Made by a program: the position numbers and the translations under genes. A stretch of DNA of 64,000 nt. Source: Choristoneura fumiferana (Eukaryota; Arthropoda; Insecta; Lepidoptera; Tortricidae). The stretch spans positions 15,972,979 to 16,036,978 of the forward strand of contig NC_133472.1 in NCBI RefSeq assembly GCF_025370935.1. Reading direction: 5' to 3'. Position 1 is the first letter of the stretch. Every line of letters begins with the position of its first letter. Under the pieces are notes generated by a model. It searched no databases, had not been told where the DNA came from, and worked only from the letters and a program-made list of their open reading frames with translations. Shown piece after piece: positions 44,112 through 55,336 of this stretch.

Positions 44112-45592
44112 GTTTAACAGTGCCTCCAGTGAAAAAGGGAATAACTCAAAATAGCTTACTTTTCAGTAGAGGCAAAAACCTTTCTTTGGTCGTTTTTTAG
44201 GTCTTTAGATTTTTTTATGGTTTCAGGCTATATAGGCAGGTATAGGTTACAATTTTGTTTAATGGGTATTGTTTTAACATTTAGTTATTCTATACACATA
44301 TTTTTTAAGTTTTCTTTTAGTTATGCTCTTTGTCACTAAAGCATAATGGTATAACAGGAATTGACAAGATTTCATATTTCTAAGACTATAATTTGATTCG
44401 TTCTCTGTATTCTGTTTGGAAAGAGAAAGACGCTGATATTTTTAAAATTTCGCTACGATTATTAATTAATTTATTTTTTAAAGATGTGCTTATTCTAAAA
44501 GGGCATAACTCCAAAACTACCACATAATAGATCCATTACTTTGGTCTAGTCTCTATTAAAAAAAAGATCACGTAAATCAAGCGTAAATCCAAAGATATAT
44601 TATTCCACCAGTCTCTCCTTCCTCTTTGCTCTTTGCGTAAATCTGACGTAGACGATGTCAAATTTATGACAGCTCTTTTTTCTGGTGAAAAAGGCAAAGG
44701 AAACATGTCTATTCTGTGGTAGTGTTGGCAAATTCAGATATATTTTTTAAATTTTTTGTATTTTTAAAAATGGAGAAATAAATTATAATAAATATTTTCC
44801 CATGTTCAGGAGGCAAAACTCTTTCGATTCCTTTAGTAATTTACAGGTGTTAAAAAATGTAATCTTGTCAATTGTGTTAGTTCATATTGTGATACCTTAA
44901 ACATAAGACGACTGATCTATGGTTACAACAATACTTATTCTACCCTAGTTATGCCTTTATGTATGTCTATTTATGTCCACATTGTTACGGAACAACACAA
45001 GTTATGTCTTTGTAAAAAAAAGATAACTGCAGACGTGTCTATAGGATGGATGTTTTTTTGAGTTAAAAGCACTTGTACCTTTAGACTTATAGAAAATTGC
45101 AGATAAGTAGAAATATGCCTTTAGAAACGGTGAGTTATGCCCATAGCGTAATCGAAAAAACTGGGTGAGAGGATAGCTAGATATATGTCATTTTGTCACA
45201 ATATATAACCAAACACGCTGAATCCAATGGTGTAATAAAAACATAAGGGTATAACTCCGGCATATAACGGTGTCATCTTTATTGGTTAATGTTAGATCTA
45301 TATAAGTTTGTTAGATCTAGGTTAAATTGCACCGTTTGTGCCCAAATAAACAATAAAACACCTATGGCTCACGCAATTGCGTGATTTAAATCACGCAAAA
45401 TAGGCGCACTTAGACGTCGAATTGCGGAAAACAGCCCGCTAATACCTACCTATACCTATACCTAACAACCTATGGCTTCAGATACTGTTAGAGCAGAGGT
45501 TCGTGAATTCGAACTCAAGCTCGCACCATTAAGTTTTTCGTACAATTGTAATTTAATACAAATTTTGATGGATGGAATCAGGATGTTGGGCT
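44112..45592. other. Intergenic with recurring AAAGGGCATAACTC-like motif
   Basis: No coding signal. A motif close to AAGGGCATAACTCC recurs in both orientations at about 44134, 44318, 44498, 44946, 44999, 45132 and 45244; see findings. Confidence 0.4.
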
Positions 45593-45719
45593 ACCGATTC
45601 GAAATTCTATAATACTGATATCTTCACACAAAAATCCAGGCTAGGCCCCCCCTCAAAAATAACCCTAGGTACCTACGCCGATGAATTTTTAGAAGGATAA
45701 AATTACGAGATATTAAATT

Positions 45720-45814
<95 letters not shown>
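45593..45814 (+). repeat. GT-linked dispersed repeat plus (TG)n microsatellite
   Basis: 45593-45724 matches 11269-11400 almost base for base, then runs into about 45 TG units (45725-45814). The open frames of alternating Cys/Val or Thr/His here are artefacts of the microsatellite. Confidence 0.8.
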
Positions 45815-45816
<2 letters not shown>

Positions 45817-45925
45817 AAGTTCCCAATCCGGAGGCCCGCAACTGTGGGACTGTGGGAACTACAGCTCAAGTCCTCTTTTTTTTGAGACGACGCCATGTCC
45901 AGCAGTAGGACATAAGGTATATATA
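45815..45925 (+). mobile_element. Diverged SINE 3' end
   Basis: GAGAAGTTCCCAATCCGGAG, GGGAACTACAGCTCAAGTCC and CCAGCAGTAGGACATAAGG correspond to the 3' half of the SINE at 37842-38155; the tail has become TATATA. Confidence 0.6.
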
Positions 45926-47850
45926 TGACGGCCGTGCTGATCTGGTTAATGGACTCTGAAATATAGTCTATATTTACTACATTATATATTAGGACTAATT
46001 AATTAGTACTTAGTATTATAATGCTTCGAAAAAATTAAAAAAATGTCTGTGAATGACTAAGATTGCAAATATTTTTGAGTTCTTGTTTACGCTGTCATTT
46101 TGTGACGCCGATTGTACATATAAGTTATTTCCGAAGTACTTAGCAAATATGAGCACTACTAGACCTTGGCATGGTTAGTTTACAAAACGGATAAAAAATA
46201 ATCTGTTTAACATTTATTCGTTGGTTTTTTTCATAGGTACCTAGGTAGTCCTTGGAACCGATGTTTGAAATTAGATCAGTCGAAAATACCGTTCGAAAGT
46301 GGTAAATCCGAAATTTAATACTCGATTACTCGATTACCTAGTTAGTTTACAATGTTGATTTAAGCTGTAATTTTTTACTAGCTACTCCTCGTATTACAAA
46401 TTCAGCATGATTTTTCAGAGCTGTTATTTCAAATATCGGCCCCTTCGAGTCACTTCAGTGGGTTGGGTTAGCAAAAGTTAACAGATCCGGTTGCATCTAA
46501 TAATTACCGTGATCCAGCGTGGTAAATAATAAAGTGATTTATATAGTGAGCTATGCCTCCTCACCTGTGGCGAGTCCTACTCCGTAGGAGCCGTAAACAT
46601 GAACTGTACCGGAGTCACTGTTTATGTTGAGCCGCTACGCGACAATCTCCTTTTTACGCACTTTTTTCATTGTCTATAAGAGACCCGTCCACAGATCTTA
46701 CTTTGCACATACAACATCTTATTGCTTTCTTATAGACAGAAATAGTGTAGTGAGTGAAAACGCGGCCGGCCGCGGGCGAGACGCGAGCGCGCGAACCCCA
46801 GTTATTTTTAGCCGCTTTCATGCATCGATGCTGAAATTAGATTGTAAATAAAAATTTTGGGCTACAAAGTCGTAGTCCTCATTTTCCACGCAGCTAGGTC
46901 GTTATATGCTGCCTTACTGCTCGCAAAGTCTAGTACTTTAGCAATAGTTGTTTATTCCCTTAGGTGCCTTACGTTTATCTAGAACAGATGAAACCTCAGT
47001 AAAATGCCTGGCCGGACATTTCATGGCCACTACGAGTAGGTTACACTCACGTTACACTATTTGAAGTAAAAATATTTTTGGTGCATTTTTAAATTTTAAT
47101 TTGCTAAACGATACCTATCTTCATTTGATAATTTAATTTAATTTAATTTAAAATTAAGTAATAATCACTTAGTACCTATTTACTTATGTAGGTACTTACT
47201 ATGTCGATTTTTTTTCTATTACCTAAGTACTTAAATATGTTTTTAATTCATAGATTTATTTTTAAAACTTTCTTTTGGTTTTAACCAGATACGTAACATG
47301 ATTATGAAAGTAACGTTTTCAGACTAACGCACTAATGCACAAAAAACTTAGTTAAAGATTAGGTACCGCAGGAAATTCGGAATTTCTATCAAAATCGAGA
47401 GAACATTATTGCATTATATTGGTAGGTTACGTATTTAAACTAATACTTAACACTCACTTGAGACACAAAAACGAGTAGCGACGCTCTGACTTGTACTTTT
47501 TCAGTAATTTATTCTTCTTAAAATAACAACAAGACACGAAAATTGCAGGTTATTTTGCTCGTAGTACATATTGGTATCGAGGATTAAAGCGTGCGGTTCA
47601 GCAAGCGATTCCGGCTGTACTGACGTCGTTGTGCCGACTTTCACTAGGGGAAGGCTACGACTACCCTTGCCCTGGCGGCCGGCGCGGCCGGAGCACCCTC
47701 CACCCTCGCGCGTGACGTCACTCGAGCCGCGTCACGACCTACGATGCCGGCGACGCGTCTGCCCGCCGTGCTGCCTCGTATCCACATCACGACAAATACA
47801 ACCTACTTGCTAGTTCGTTATGTCGGTACTACCTTAGCTGCTATCCCACT
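45926..47850. other. Intergenic with two GC-rich patches
   Basis: AT-rich except for 46740-46800 (GCGGCCGGCCGCGGGCGAGA) and 47640-47775, where CpG is dense and a TGACGTCA site occurs at 47713. These may be promoter or first-exon sequence of an unrecognised gene; no protein similarity seen. Confidence 0.35.
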
Positions 47851-48205
47851 AATATAAGTTTGTAAGCCTGTTTGTTTGTTTATTTGTTTGTTACTGCATC
47901 ACGTGTATACCGCTGAACCGATTTAGATGAAATTCGGTATACAGATAGTTTGAGTCCCGGGGAAGGACATAGGATAGTTTTTATCCCGGAAAATTGCATA
48001 GTTCCCGCGGGAGAGTGAAAACCAAAATTTACGCGGACGGAATCGCGTCGAGTCCCGGGATAAAAATTATCCTATGTTCTTCCCCGGGACTCAAAATATC
48101 TGTGTAAACCATTTCATCTAAATCGGTTCAGCGGCTTAGATGCGCTGACGTAGGTAACAAACAAACAGACTTACAAACTTTCGCATTTATAATATTAGTA
48201 GAGAA
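47851..48205. mobile_element. Two Lep1-type Helitron copies in inverted arrangement
   Basis: 47851-48048 reads from CCCACTAATATAAGTTTG through GAGTCCCGGGGAAGGACATA to ACGCGGACGGAATCGCG. It is followed immediately by 48050-48205 in reverse, ending TTTCGCATTTATAATATTAG. The pair makes a long imperfect palindrome. Confidence 0.7.
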
Positions 48206-49647
48206 ATTATTTTTAAGTTTCACTCTTACACACGTCTTAAAGTGACGAGTACCTACCTAAGTATGTGAGACTGTGGCCCTTGTAACTTTTGTGGTAGGTT
48301 AGGTATCTACATAACATCTACATATACAAAAGTAGGTTTTGTATCCTGACATTTCAGCACATCGAGATATTTTTAAACTATTTCGCTCCGATAACTTTAT
48401 AATTACTTACCTAATTCAATTTATTTATTTATCATAACATTTACGTATCAATGTAGGTAGGTACGTAATTTATTTCAGCCGCCATCACATGGCCGGTTCG
48501 TAGGGAAGCCACTTTTTAATTGAACGTCTTTTTAAGCGTCCCAATTACTATACTTAGAAGGCTATGAAGCCTAATAACGGCTACACGTGATGCCACTGAG
48601 CAACACCCTTCGCCAAACTTTGGGCATCTATGAGTTACTTAAATTTATGCCTACAGCGTGTATTTTTGTTACAACCGCAAACTTACAGACTTAGGGTAGT
48701 CGTAATAAAGGCCTTAATAAACATTATTTTAATGTTTTATTAAAAAAATACGACTTATTGAAGAATATATTATTTATTCAAGAACAACATACATTATTGT
48801 AATGATACAATGTAAATTAAAAACTATCCTAAAAATAACTAAGTACAAAAAAATATATATATTAATTTTGTTCCTAACGAACGAACTTGTTCTGTTTGTT
48901 TTCTAACGAAACGTCGCTATTTCTGACAAGACTATACCTATAATTTGAATTCAATGGAATTAAGCAATCTGGTAAACAAATGTGGTGACTGACATTGACA
49001 CTTGACTGACGACTGGCTGACTGACTGACTGACGTTGGCTCTAGTGATGTGAAAGCTCTTTCAGATACTTCAATCAGCAGTAAATAATTATTTTGAATTT
49101 ACTCATATTTCATTATTTAATGTTTTCCCTAAGTTTAATTTTTAAAAGTGGCGAATCACGTATTCTCTTAGTCCTGCTCAAGAGTCATTCACAATGTTTC
49201 CATGTCCCTTTTAACTTAAAACTTTTACTTCCATTTTTGCCAATTGAGGTACAGAATCCTAAAAAGGAAAGTTTTGAATAAATTGAAGAATCAGATCATG
49301 CAATTATTTTTCAGTTTACGTGCATTTTTAACCCCCGACGCAAAAGAGGGGTGTTATAAGTTTGACCTATATGTGTGTCTGGCTGTCTGTCTGTGGCACC
49401 GTAGCTCTTAAACGGGTGGACCGATTTGAATGCGATTTTTTTTATTTGAAACCAGGTTTTTTTCAAAATAGATTTTTGGACTGTATTTTGGTAAAATTCG
49501 TTAGTTTTCTGCTTCTCTGTCATCAACTGACACTCGTCGAGTGTCGGATACCTCATTGCACATCACCGTACTAGATTTACGCACGACTCGATCGCCGCAC
49601 GCCGTGGGAATGAGGGCGCCCACCCAACGCTGCCGGCTGGCACATCA
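48206..49647. other. Intergenic
   Basis: AT-rich. 49329-49450 is a repeat-type sequence (CCCCCGACGCAAAAGAGGGGTGTTATAAG) that I recognise as widespread in Lepidoptera. No gene seen. Confidence 0.4.
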
Positions 49648-49911
49648 GCAGGGTTACTACGGAACTCGAAGTTCGTGTTGTGCGGTCCCTCCGCAGCAGG
49701 GCTACTAACGAAACTCGAAACTCGAAGTTCGTGTCGTGCGGTCCCTCTGACACTTATACTATTTAATACGAGAGCGAGAGGGACAGTACGATACGAACTT
49801 CGAGTTTCGAGTTTCGTAGTAGCTAGCCTGACAGTTATACTATTTAATACGAGAGCGAGAGGGACGGTACGATACGAACTTCGAGTTTCGAGTTTCGTAG
49901 TAGCCCTGCAG
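49648..49911. mobile_element. Nested or tandem hairpin MITEs
   Basis: Three incomplete units of the AGGGCTACTACGAA family lie head to tail. ATTTAATACGAGAGCGAGAG occurs twice (about 49760 and 49842) and the TTCGAGTTTCGTAGTAG arm twice (about 49805 and 49890). Confidence 0.7.
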
Positions 49912-50035
49912 CATTGCTGCTGGCTTTTTGTATTAGGCTGTCATAAACGTGGGGTGGAACCGGCTATCTGAGCGGTAAATGGTCGGTTAATTATGTTTGC
50001 ATTATATGGTAGGTAGGTACCTACATATAAAACAA

Positions 50036-50310
50036 CTAGCTTTTACCCGCAGCTTCGCTCGCGTGAACCAAAAACAGTTCAAAGAAGCAAGCAATTAAGC
50101 AAGCACGCAAGCAAGCACGCAAGCAAGCACGCAGGCAAGCACGCAAGCAAGCACGCAAGGAAGCATGCAAGCAAACATCTAAGCAAGCTTGCAAGTGAGC
50201 ATGCTTCGCTCGCGTGAACCATAAACATTTCAAAGAAGCAAGCAATCAAGCAAGCATCCAAGTGAGCATGTAAGCAAGCATGCAAGCAGGCATGTAAGCA
50301 AGCATGCAAA
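50036..50310. repeat. Minisatellite of AAGCAAGCACGC units attached to a Helitron end
   Basis: CTAGCTTTTACCCGCAGCTT (a Lep1-type end) is followed by many AAGCAAGCACGC-like 12-bp units. A second block begins at 50203 with the same CTTCGCTCGCGTGAACC.TAAAC.GTTCAAAGAAGCAAGC lead-in, so lead-in and array have been duplicated together. Confidence 0.7.
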
Positions 50311-50311
50311 C

Positions 50312-50945
50312 AAAAACCGGCCAAGAGCGTGTCGGACACGCCCAAAATAGGGTTTCGTAGCCATTACGAAAAAATTAAGTAATATTTTTCTAAGGATTTC
50401 GTATTTTATACGGAATCTTCCAAGTTTAGGTATATTTTATACCTTAGGCTGCTATTTACTCATAAACTACTAATAATTCTCAAGCAAACTTAGCCGTTAT
50501 AGTTTTCCTTGAAAGTTTGATATACTTACTACCATCCTGAATTTTTTCAAATTTTTCCTCCCACGCGCTCGATTTTAGTGAAAATTTGCACTTTAAAGTT
50601 GAATACTTCGCAAACAAATCACTGCATCGAAAAATTGTTTTAGCAATTCCGTAATGGTTTTAAAAGACCTATCCAACGATACCCCACACTATAGGGTTGG
50701 ATGAGAAAAAAAATCACCCCCACTTTACGTCTATGGGAGGTACCCTAAAAAAAATTATTTGTTTTTTTTTTCCTTGTACCATTTTGTCGGCATACAGCTT
50801 TCTAGCATTGATAATCCCTGAGGAAAGCCGCGGACGTACTGACAGACAGACAGACAGATATGGCGAAACTATAAGGGTTCCGTTTTTGCCATTTTGGCTA
50901 CGGAACCCTAATAACTCGCTCGTCGTCACACTCTTGGCCGGTTTT
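50312..50945. mobile_element. TIR element, AAAACCGGCCAAGAG family (634 bp)
   Basis: Inverted ends AAAACCGGCCAAGAGCGTG and CACACTCTTGGCCGGTTTT. The interior includes GTGTCGGACACGCCC, GGGAGGTACCCTAAAAAAAA, GACAGACAGACAGACAGATA and GGCGAAACTATAAGGGTTCC. A very common lepidopteran element. No coding capacity. Fragments elsewhere at 27155-27195 and 56368-56390. Confidence 0.75.
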
Positions 50946-51164
50946 ATTTTGTAACATAGTTAAGTTTATATATAGTTTTAGTTTTGGAGGTTAGATAGTA
51001 TTTATTTTACGCTTAACATATTTTTTTTGGATTAGAGTAAGTTAGTTTTAGTTATATTTTTATTTATTTTTGTTATTAAAGTAATATAGCGCAGGCACAA
51101 CAAAATTTTCTGTGAAAGAGTTTTACATTGGTTTACGATTCAGTCGGTTCGATAGTATTAGGTA

Positions 51165-52030
51165 CTAAGTACTTAATTTACTTATTTAAGGTCCCTAAAT
51201 TAAAACGGGTGCGCATTTTTTTACATAACTTTTTAAGTCCTATTATCGGAAGTCCGAAAATGTTTCTCATACCATTTTACATCAGAACGATCACTTCATA
51301 TTTTTTTTTAATACTAACGATCGGAACTCATAATCATCAGAATTCATAATATCACTAATCATACACCTTGTTCATAGTAATATTGGTTTTCATATAATTT
51401 CTTATACTAACGATCGAAACTCCTAATCATTCTTATTCATAATGCCAACATTCATAACTTTGTTAATACTAATATTTGTTTTCATATGACGCGCAGACGC
51501 GCAGGGACTTGGAAAATTTCCATTGGTGCAAAATGATGTATTTAAGGAAGGATTCCGTTAGGTACGACGACGAGCGAAGCAAGGAGTGTTAGGTAGAACT
51601 GTGACCCTACAGTGCGCTAGCCAAGCGAGCGAAGCGAGCGTGCCGCGGGAGCGGCCGGCGAAGCGCCAGGACCGAACATATTTTTCAAGTAATACTAATA
51701 TAATATAAAATTAAATAATTAACGATAAAAGTAAATCTTATTTTGAATAGGTAGTTAACGTTATGAAAATGAGTTCAAATGTTTTCTTATCAATGCCATT
51801 ATTATAAAGAAAATTAAGATACTTATTCGTCTGTTATGAAGAATTTTTTTCTGAAAAACAACATTATGAGTTGAGATGTGTTCTTAGTAATGACATTATG
51901 AGTAAAAAAATATGAATACTATCTGTTATGAGTTCCGAAGTTAGTAATAAAAATGTATGAACTAAAAAATTATAAAGAAAAAATTATGAATAGTGATTAT
52001 TATGAACACAAATCGGTAGTAAAATAAAAA
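51165..52030. repeat. Long inverted-repeat element around a GCGAAGCGAGC core
   Basis: The left side has repeated ACTAACGATCG.AACTCATAAT and TTCATAATGCCAAC; the right side has the inverted counterparts TTATGAGTTCCGAAGTTAGT and GACATTATGAGTA. Between them, 51570-51672 is the GCGAAGCGAGC unit also seen at 24894-25006 and 63858-63970. Confidence 0.55.
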
Positions 52031-52460
52031 ATAGGAATAAGAATTTTATGAGAGTCAATATGGACCCAATTAAAAGTGGTATAACGGCGCATTCGGCAAC
52101 AAAGCGAATCAGGGTAGACTTATCGTGCGAACCGTTCGGATAATAAACAATACAAAAGTTCAAATTAATGGAGCCACGCATCGTGACTGCGTTGCGTTGA
52201 ATTGGTTCAATAAATTTAACGCACGTTCATTCGAAATCGATGCTCAGCCTCGCTCGAGTGACGTCATAGGGCACGATATTGATTTTCTTTGCCGTACTTT
52301 TTCTCGTTCTTGTTGTCCTAGTACAAGCGGGGAACAAGGAAACCGTTTAGTCGTGGGAAACTCATAATGCCACAGAATACGGAAAACCTATGATTACCTA
52401 CCTACATGATTGCAAGTCAGGAACGGTCCCACTAGTTTCGATCTATAGTTATATAAATCA

Positions 52461-52620
52461 CTAGCCTGCTGCCCGCGACACCTCTGCGTAGCTAGAGTTC
52501 GTTTAACGCTATCCCGCGGGAACTATGCTATTTTCCGGGACAAAAACTACCTATCCTATGTTCTTCCCCGGAACTCAAACTATTTGTATACTTACCGTAC
52601 CTATTTCATCTAATCTGATG
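52461..52620 (-). mobile_element. Lep1-type Helitron, minus orientation
   Basis: CTAGCCTGCTGCCCGCGACA at the CTAG end, then ATCCCGCGGGAACTATGC, ATGTTCTTCCCCGGAACTCA and TTTCATCTAATC. Confidence 0.6.
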
Positions 52621-52769
52621 AGGTAACGGAACGGAATCGTTTAAAAAAATAATTATGTCACAATAGAAAACTAAAATCGGCGGGAGCAACGCAGTCTTTG
52701 GATTGTTATTGTTTGTTTTGTGATACCTAAATGTTTTTATTTCCTTGCAATGGGCGTGAAAAGCACAAT

Positions 52770-54311
52770 AAGGTAACGGGGCCTATTACCGGGGGTATCG
52801 AAATCGACGGCCATCACCGCGGCAATTTAAAATACGCATTTTATAACCAAACCGATAGATTTCTTAAAAAAATATATTTTACAAGACAAAAGCTTATTTA
52901 GTCGACTCACGTATCTATTAGCGCTAGTGTATGTGAATGAATCAAACATCTCGCAATTCGTGATTTTCCGAAATGGCACCGACGGAAGAGGATTTGCCAA
53001 ACTAACGCGTGACACCACGTACAAGCAGACTCGAATCTTATTTAGTGTTTTACAAAATATTTATGGCAATTGAACCAATGTTATGGTTTTTAAATGGCTT
53101 TTTATAGTTTTTTATACAAGTTCTGAATACTTTTTGTACATTTTTGGGCCCGGAAATACGATTAAAATGGAAAATAAAATACAGCGGCGATAGGCGCCAT
53201 TTTTAACTGTTGATTGTAATACCGTGGTATATCACGGTAATAGTTAAAGTGGTAGTTTTGGTTCTTCAAGCTTTATTTTTGGTATAAATTATCGTTTATA
53301 TAATTTGTTACAGTTATTCCAATCTGGATCTATTCACGCTTTTAAAAAACTATTTCCGTGGTATAAAAAGTATTAACAAACTCTTAATTTTTAGCAAAAA
53401 CTTCAATACTGAATTTGTAGTTTCTATAGAAACCGTTATTTTGCCAAGTTGTTTAAATATTGCGATGAAATTTTATATTTACTTACCAGTAATGTAATTT
53501 TGGTTATATGCCAAGGATGCAATAAGTATATTTGATTTGTAATTCAAACACAACTCTATCCTATAGTTTTTATAGGTCGGAATTAGATTTTGCAATACTC
53601 CAAATTAAGCCAATTAACGATGGTATGATCGCATAACCCTCGGTAATAGAATGTTTGGGAATCTATTACCGACCCATTCAATTGTCTTTGGGTCGGTAAT
53701 AGGTTCTTAAAGAAGTCTCTATTACCGAGTGACATTTTATTTTTCTGTTAAAATAATTCACATTTGGGGTACCGTAAGTGCAGATTTTTTTGATAAAGTT
53801 GTGACTTTTACTCAGCATGCATACATCAAACTACAACTGGTGGCATGAGCATAATAAAATACAATGGGCTCGATACACTATTCGAATCATACTTTAGTTT
53901 TTTATTTAAATTTTCTCAAAAAATATTTGATGTACAATATATTATACAGAACCAAAGCCATTACCCTTTTTTAATCCCTCGGTATTAAGTTCCAAAACAT
54001 GTGTCGGGTTCCTTTTACCGATGGTAGAAAATTGCCGTTTGTTTATACCCTCGGTAATAGAAGCTCAATTCGCGGTAATGGAATCACAGCCTGTCCATTA
54101 CCACGGTAATAGAAGATTTGGGTATTTTGATTTCAATAATTATTTTATCAAATACTAATAACTAAAACGAGCCCAAAAAGTAACTGAAAGTTCAATAAAC
54201 GCTCATAAATAAAAAATATATTCTCGTTTGTTAAGGAGCTTTGATACCCTTAATTTTTGGGACTCATTTGAAAACTTCCTTAAGTACCACGGTAATAGGC
54301 GCCGTTACCTT
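52770..54311. mobile_element. 1.54-kb TIR element rich in CGGTAATAG motifs
   Basis: Ends AAGGTAACGGGGCCTATTACCG and CGGTAATAGGCGCCGTTACCTT are inverted over 22 bp with one mismatch. CGGTAATAG, either strand, occurs exactly nine times inside: 52783, 53235, 53641, 53663, 53694, 53719, 54052, 54104 and 54290. No transposase-like frame is present, so it is presumably non-autonomous. Flanks read AAT / ATT, too little to assign a superfamily. Confidence 0.75.
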
Positions 54312-54571
54312 ATTTAGTCTCGGCCAAAAATGCAACAGATGAACTCGTATTATCGAAGGCCTCCCCTTCGGGTCGGCCTTCGAACTAACTCGTTCATCCA
54401 TTTGCTTACTTTCCAACCTCTACAACAACGTACAGGTACTATTGGTGCTTGGATTAAAAAGTTTTCCCGACTCCCCCAAGTAGAAACAGCACATCATCAA
54501 TTTTTTGTGGAAAGATAATATATCCTGATGAGCGTAAAACAGCTTGTGAAAATATAAATACAATTTTTTTT

Positions 54572-54728
54572 TAATTTTTTTTTTATTTGACTGGATGGCA
54601 AACGAGCAAGTGGGTCTCCTGATGGTAAGAGATCACCACCGCCCATAGACACCTGCAATACCAGGGGGATTGCAGATGCGTTGCCAACCTAGAGGCTTAA
54701 GATGGGATACCTCAAGTGCCAGTAATTA
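54572..54728 (+). mobile_element. Dispersed element, GACTGGATGGCA family, truncated copy 3
   Basis: T-run, TTATTTGACTGGATGGCAAA through GATACCTCAAGTGCCAGTAA; ends abruptly after about 155 bp. Confidence 0.75.
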
Positions 54729-54952
54729 CAATTGTGGCATTGAAGTTGGAAACGAGTGAAGATTATCAAAAATGCTGCACTTACAAAACAATTTAGGTAC
54801 AGTGAAATACATAAAGCCTCACAGACGCTCTAACATTTCATTATGTTGTATTTTTACATAACCACTTTCATAACAACATTCAACTACGTTTTTGTGATTC
54901 TTTATTTTAAGTAGTAGGTACTTAAGTTTTACAGCTAAACTCTAGTTTTGTA

Positions 54953-55336
54953 TCGCGTGAGGTCTCCGAAATGTCAAATTTCATAGTTTTTGGGTGAGCT
55001 ACGCAGGTTTATTTATAGTTAGAAATTTTTTGTGAATATTTTGCAATATTTGAAATTAATTATGGAAAATATGCGTTCCAGGGCAATGAATGTCTGTGTT
55101 TTGAGACAGTTTTGTCTTTCAAAAACCTTTGTCTTCCTTTTTTTCCGAACAAAACGGGGACTATGCAACACTGTGGCATGCTCGATATTTTTATGGTACA
55201 GTTTTAAGGTGTATTAAATATGATTTTAATCTAAACTTTGTTTTCACGCCCGTAATAACAGACTTTGAAAGCCATACTTAAAAACCTCACGCAACAGTGC
55301 GCCATCTAGTGAGACAAAAAACGATAGCCCTCATTG
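54953..55336. mobile_element. CAATGAGGG element, 5'-incomplete copy D
   Basis: Collinear with copy C from GCGTGAGGTCTCCGAAATGT to the terminus CGATAGCCCTCATTG; about 40 bp of the other end, including its terminal repeat, are missing. Confidence 0.8.

Noticed and set aside
45624..45928. Open frames of alternating Cys/Val and Thr/His
   Set aside because: They are translations of the (TG)n microsatellite and have no start, promoter or family support.
50036..50345. Two Leu/Cys/Ala-rich minus-strand frames resembling a secreted repeat protein
   Set aside because: They read the AAGCAAGCACGC minisatellite; frame openness follows from the 12-bp unit.
47713..52266. Shared 14-mer CTCGAGTGACGTCA at 52253 and its reverse complement at 47713
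   Set aside because: In 64 kb a handful of 14-mer matches is expected by chance, and similarity stops at both edges.
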